Shown here one piece after another: positions 55,501-55,729 of a stretch of DNA of 55,729 nt. A program made the position numbers and the translations under genes. How positions within the stretch are numbered: the first letter of the stretch is position 1; each line of letters starts with the position of its first letter. The stretch is from Bacteroidales bacterium (GTDB taxonomy: Bacteria > Bacteroidota > Bacteroidia > Bacteroidales > WCHB1-69), in the NCBI GenBank assembly GCA_017651425.1, contig JAGCCZ010000017.1, positions 1 through 55,729 on the forward strand. Direction: 5' to 3'. The notes beneath the pieces are model-generated. The model saw only the letters and a list, made by a program, of their open reading frames with translations, was not told the origin of the DNA and ran no database searches.

Positions 55501-55729
55501 AGCAGGACCGCACTTCGGAGCAACCGTGACAACCACATCGGTATTCACACCAATGAGCGTACCAGCAGCAGGAACCTGGGTCACAACCGTGCTGTCCATG
55601 TTCCAACAATTGTCGGAAACAGTATTGACATTGAAGAGATGCGTGTAGTCCGGAACAATAATCTTACAGTTCGGAGCATTGACAGGAATGGTGTCGGTGG
55701 TCAAGTCAACACTCAGAACAGGAGCCTCG
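42499..55729 (-). CDS. Giant FISUMP-domain surface protein, 5' end beyond the window
   Basis: An open frame of more than 4,400 codons runs off the window edge; the TTG at 55704 is not a credible start as the frame continues to 55729. In protein order: a long N-terminal region of SprB-like beta repeats (55729 to about 52870), GCDS-type repeats (about 52870-52555), then FISUMP domains 1-9 with five FN3-like domains interleaved (after copies 1, 2, 3, 4 and 5), a jelly-roll-like domain (about 44420-43850), a SYGDGICC domain, a CARDB-like domain, and FISUMP copy 10 at the very end. FISUMP signatures are VQIG(x)QCWM(R)ENLRT, YNWxAxx, GICPxGWHxPSDAEW and VRCLRD. No T9SS sorting domain is seen at the C-terminus. 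Likely a surface adhesin; ligand unknown. Confidence 0.9.
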   Translation of the reverse strand, partial: EAPVLSVDLTTDTIPVNAPNCKIIVPDYTHLFNVNTVSDNCWNMDSTVVTQVPAAGTLIGVNTDVVVTVAPKCGPAATHTIRVCFPEPFISTTISATVDSACYPYTTTLTTTTLNGTPTYTVVWNGTDAVDALVVSPTETSRTHNVVVVTDAHGCQATDAIDLVVYHKPPVPNMVIVPNTSCAASNGSVRLVNTDPKYYYTLNGITWRGNQGARTFGLLPAGSYNLNIYNDTTRCSNDTTIVVPDGTVIPTFSANEVNIQPRTNCVVPNGQIHINAQAGHLYFVMNANGDTISAADYNAMAEGEYIVRKYNFSTGCFTDMVINIPFNRPVFEYTLSHVNDMDCSNEIGTGSISVTPALAADYHIYNSLHEEITFTGLNPGVYTVEAYVAATQCAYSKTETVGTDYTYPEQVFTSTPNYNCYPTKNGTITAVDNQAHPNYTSLNYYLDGVAVNYPITGLNSGTYNVYAITNLHCSSNAENVVVVDSAFFARQYDIVPNSTCDITLSRPGNGQIHVLTPQGTHYLYVFTYIDTIHYNYNVDHFGPIDYTKFTLADGHYSINIKDMITGCEYTDTVFVPFIATPLFIDSIASTPDYSCRADLALGTITVSAHSSSASAVLTYSIDGGATYQMSNVFTGLVPGTYNIVIRNTANKCVYANLPKSVIDVADEMYVLTFDADTTPNQYCDPTRFNGSITVNNIVNANPYPTSYLFKINGGEYQTSNVFSELEAGTYVVTVKDVYTGCEYTATAIIRLDNNYAPLVGITSTGHNDGGEFHFCKNSDGMLFANVTPLLPGDNNFTYAWYNDCSAGEILSTADTCMILTDSVQCCTYTVEVANVLTGCKTIETRYVCVDSLPLVHFYINGVPWRTRDPNNYFNCENNPLTIGIDPTGLVSHDWTNGVITDAYEFTEQAFAISNYATKSYCVTIVDSNGCSSIEALNVISKPIFLSSETINACNTYTFHGAKIADSVMTFNPAVGAINTHVLVDTFTAMNGCDSIVTKIVTIFHSDTVNVDSTVCTSSLPIVWNGKIFTEAGTQTTTLQSVYGCDSVVVMTLHVSSCGPVIDSKSCPAAPTVTDHEGNVYATVQIGNQCWMRENLRTTTSPSTGTYLVNNEFTSGTSIAYTYTGKMARWYNNDSATYAPKNYGLLYNWNAAVDTFNTAYGETSVNTSFDNAVSVTFNGYRRGICPTGWHLPSDAEWVQLTNYVRSQSEYVCGDTNINIAKALADSVGWYSSTTTCAVGNNPSANNATGFGTLPAGYCISGFNSDSGSAHFWSSTQSSSYNAYDRNLHYSNAGVSCYNNGKDYGWSVRCLRDAGSSASLPAVTTNPVTSIDSNSAACGVEVISDGGAAVVARGVCWSTSQNPTIADNHTTDGTGTGSFTSNITGLTPNTTYYVRAYATNSMGTSYGNEVSFTTQPPFVCGTSTVADVDNNIYNTVQIGGQCWMKENLRTAHYADGTPVEGYVQGNNVSSVPAYGYSYNWIATMNGASFSDATPSGVQGICPNGWHVPSNAEWSQLVDYVSSHSQYWCGNDSRNIAKALADTAGWNVSTKTCAVGNDPSTNNVSGFCAMPAGYNGGVYNNNYSVGGFATFWSTTGYPEQTGVQAWYFKINYNDSMVVCDHYYNYIGDLFKHNFYYSARCIRNEIASQYFPTVSTSPVSNITSTTATCGGNVTAPEGVSVTARGVCWSLLPNPTITDKHTIVGSGAGSFTSNIDGLVSNRTYFVRAYATNSFGTVYGNEVSVTTAVYTNGDSLSCPGAPTLTDVDGNVYNTVQIGGQCWMRENLRTTKYADGTVIAEGSDTSSTIAFRYYPEGISSLKQSYGLLYNWPAVMHESSSSDATPSGVQGVCPTGWHVPSEAEWTLFDNYVRSQSQFRYVCDDYWYGDSIHYAKALAATEGWEISDFYANEPCIPGSYDQSSNNATGFGALPAGGMSGTYEYGTSYWLFGIRAILWSATEYSHNYSFVRDMDNINTILYYDEYDKSGAYSVRCLRDEGQSQYFPTVLTNVVSNITTSTALCGGSVSSEGSAAVTARGVCWSTSPHPNVANSHSTDGGGSGAFSSTIIGLMPNLTYYVRAYATNSYGTVYGNEVSFTIPVNSNGDALSCPGVPTLTDVDGNVYNTVKIGGQCWMRENLRTTKYSDGTTIPQGGSYQSTTAYWTYPKEDSIYKANYGLLYNWYAVMHGSSSSSAIPSNVQGVCPTGWHVPSDAEWTLLTNYVKSQSHYWCGNDSNHIAKALAASVGWYNSSDTCDIGYNQYVNNATGFGALPAGTLYYTNGLKLFGYYATFWSATENSSSDAYYRYLEAYYNNMYRGKYRKSNGFSVRCLSDVSFATSPTVQTSAVSNVTNNTASCGGNVTDDGGATVIERGVCWSTSPNPTVSGNHTTDGGGTGAFTSSITGLTPNTTYYVRAYATNSEGTAYGPEVSFTTIVIDSKSCPAAPTVTDHEGNVYATVQIGTQCWMRENLRTTTSPSTGTYLIPAAGTNYTYTGKQAFWYNNDSATYAPMNYGLLYNWNAAVDTFNTAYGETSVNTSSSNVVSVSFTGHRRGICPAGWHLPSDEEWTAMTYYVGSQSENTCSGGNSSTAKALASTDGWHTSSDVCEVGNNQASNNATGFSAVPAGRCTGSSFSLAGYDTYFWSSLQNESYNNYAYIRSLVYYSVSVSRVIEYKNYGLAVRCLCDNIGGDNTTQTQPTVSTSLATDITATSAILHGAVSNPDNVTITAQGLQWKASQDGTYTTVSVTGAAMSYNLTGLATNTDYTYRTFVTTAQGTIYGEEVSFTTLYSPAVIDSKSCPAAPTVADHEGNVYATVQIGSQCWMRDNLRTTTSPTTGTYLIPATGTTYTYTGKQARWYNNDSTTYAPMNYGLLYNWNAAVDTFNTAYGEISVNDYDYSVSVIFTGNRRGICPAGWHLPSDSEWAQLTTYVGSQSEYVCGDTNINIAKALAIDTLWYTNGNTCTVGNDVSSNNATGFGALPAGEYGFDYFMFGGYDAIFFWSSTQSSGGLAYDRSIYSSGADLERIATLKCSGFSVRCLRDAGITVVDEKSCTAAPTVTDHEGNVYATVQIGEQCWMRENLRSTIYSDGTSVPVSHGLSFVNYPICYIDTLANLPRYLYNWRAVMHGDTSSNTNPSNVQGICPIGWHVPSDEEWRQLTSYISGQSEYVCGNNNNYNAKALASSNGWENSNNNCAVGNEVTANNATGFSALPLGTFYGGNIGNLYYIGSGAYFWTATERDSTDAYNRYLAYGYAYVGRFSTGKQAGYSVRCLRDAATAVIDAKSCPAAPTVTDHEGNVYATVQIGTQCWMRDNLRTTTSPSTGTYLIPPAGTGYTYTGKQARWYNDDSTTYAPMNYGLLYNWNAAVDTLNTVYGETSVNTDYNNSVNVSFMGQRRGICPAGWHLPSDAEWTKMTNYVSGQGQYVCGISSTYIAKALASETGWNSYSGECYPGDQSVYTNNATGFSAVPAGYGFTAAGRGSYANFWSSSQYSSNMAYNHLLRYNSTDENRGRNSKVNGYSVRCIRDETASAVIDSKSCPAAPTVTDHEGNVYATVQIGSQCWMRDNLRTTTSPSTGTYLIPAVGTTSTFTGKQAFWRNNDSATYAPMNYGLLYNWNAAVDTFNTMYGETSVNTSSSNAVSVSFSGHRRGICPAGWHLPSDAEWTAMTNYVRSQSEYMCDSTANYIAKALTSTEGWYTSSNECAVGNGQASNNATGFSAVPAGTCAGSSFGNAGYSTNLWSSTQYNSSNAWYRYLYCDYAYVGRNYYGKANGFSVRCLRDEDSPEAPSVSALPYSTNFYDDDTWTLNNGTCVNYWAKSSAYGLFVTTDGTAPGYNESQASTVMAEKLLLMPSSDSVHIEFDVRMGGESSYDYLKVFLAPSSVTYTAGTSHNTQSDKSYSTYAVNFSNFKSQTTNSSYPYLFNLTNGNTIHISVNVANPNLDDTAKLVFLWRDDTTVGTQPGAIVSQLSVSEVPQHTISVSLTTDLYGSETTWQVKDISSNTVLASGGPYSDLSNSVTQIQNIPDIIVDGTGCYVFIINDSYGDGICCSYGNGSYSVSYDGTVMGSGGNAFSQVSHILNPSSNSCPAVEIALTSLDVNSSQFKNAYFTVSGVVTNNGVNPLTSFKVKYRVDGGAWTSDYTVSCNIVSGESSAFTHNVLKAIPTTGQHTLEVMVSEPNGVADNVTDNTLSMSLSVSELPSGDAQPCPGTPTVTDIDGHVYNTVQIGNQCWMASNLRTTRYADGTLIAQGSGSSATTAYRYVPDNNNNYLPTYGYFYNWTAVMHGASASSTNPSGVQGACPNGWHVPSNAEWNQLINYVASAGYACGINDITIAKALASTTDWNCSSVTCAIGNTPINNNSTGFGVFASGYYYYGTTYEMGAVSYLWSTTEDLDGYVISRGFSCDYSFSPQITNTLKQQGHPVRCLRD

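Noticed and set aside
55702..55704. TTG start of the giant FISUMP protein
   Set aside because: The frame continues open to the window edge with in-frame residues EAPVLSVD and no signal peptide, so the gene is cut by the window.

Overview
The window looks like a chromosomal piece of a Bacteroidota bacterium, most likely a Bacteroidales from an animal gut. The reasons are: (i) many genes and all three tRNA genes have the Bacteroidota -7 promoter box TAnnTTTG just upstream, with no clear Shine-Dalgarno sequences; (ii) one giant surface protein ends in a type IX secretion (T9SS) sorting domain; (iii) several families are typical of the phylum (DUF3822, DUF4301, DUF4230, DUF6427, FISUMP domains, the folK-deoxynucleoside kinase pair); (iv) a secreted GH29 alpha-L-fucosidase suggests host-glycan use. 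Genus-level placement is not possible from this sequence alone.

Layout. 1-3571 is an accessory stretch: 180-bp hairpin-rich tandem repeats, a TIGR04076-type protein, the fucosidase, an array of short palindromes and an IS200/IS605-like Y1 transposase. 3671-8542 is a large, visibly AT-rich gene encoding an exonuclease-RecQ-UvrD fusion. 8712-10147 (minus strand) is a two-gene envelope unit (heptose-bisphosphate phosphatase and LpxL-like acyltransferase). 10355-18403 is housekeeping: a small ORF with its own terminator, folK and a deoxynucleoside kinase; a tightly overlapping run of a pilin-like protein, DUF3822, rsmD, pth and a beta-barrel protein; tRNA-Val; ruvX-def-lipoprotein; then rnhB and a DUF6427 membrane protein on the minus strand. 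18601-25149 is a 2,182-residue T9SS adhesin built from about 11 'GCDS' repeats and 19 Ig-like repeats. 25186-30993 holds leuS, a polysaccharide flippase, a TlyA-type methyltransferase and DUF2461. 31088-34093 (minus) holds DUF4301 and an AbiE type IV toxin-antitoxin pair. tRNA-Arg and tRNA-Pro follow, then queA, pdxJ and two tandem DUF4230 genes.

The right end (38416-55729, all minus strand) is a surface-protein locus. A giant repeat protein, cut by the window edge (more than 4,400 codons visible), carries ten FISUMP domains, five FN3-like domains and other beta modules. It is followed by a DUF4384-type secreted protein, an LPP20-like secreted protein, a secreted transglutaminase-like Cys-His-Asp protein, and a lipoprotein gene interrupted by an in-frame TAG inside a 60-bp repeat.

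The most interesting leads are: the FISUMP domains, whose scaffold is conserved while the segment before the terminal VRCLRD motif is highly variable; the pairing of a giant adhesin with a LapG-like cysteine-protease fold; the palindromes with an invariant TCC loop beside the Y1 transposase; promoters placed so close to start codons that mRNAs should be leaderless; and the amber-interrupted lipoprotein. Everything here was read by eye; no database or structure search was run.
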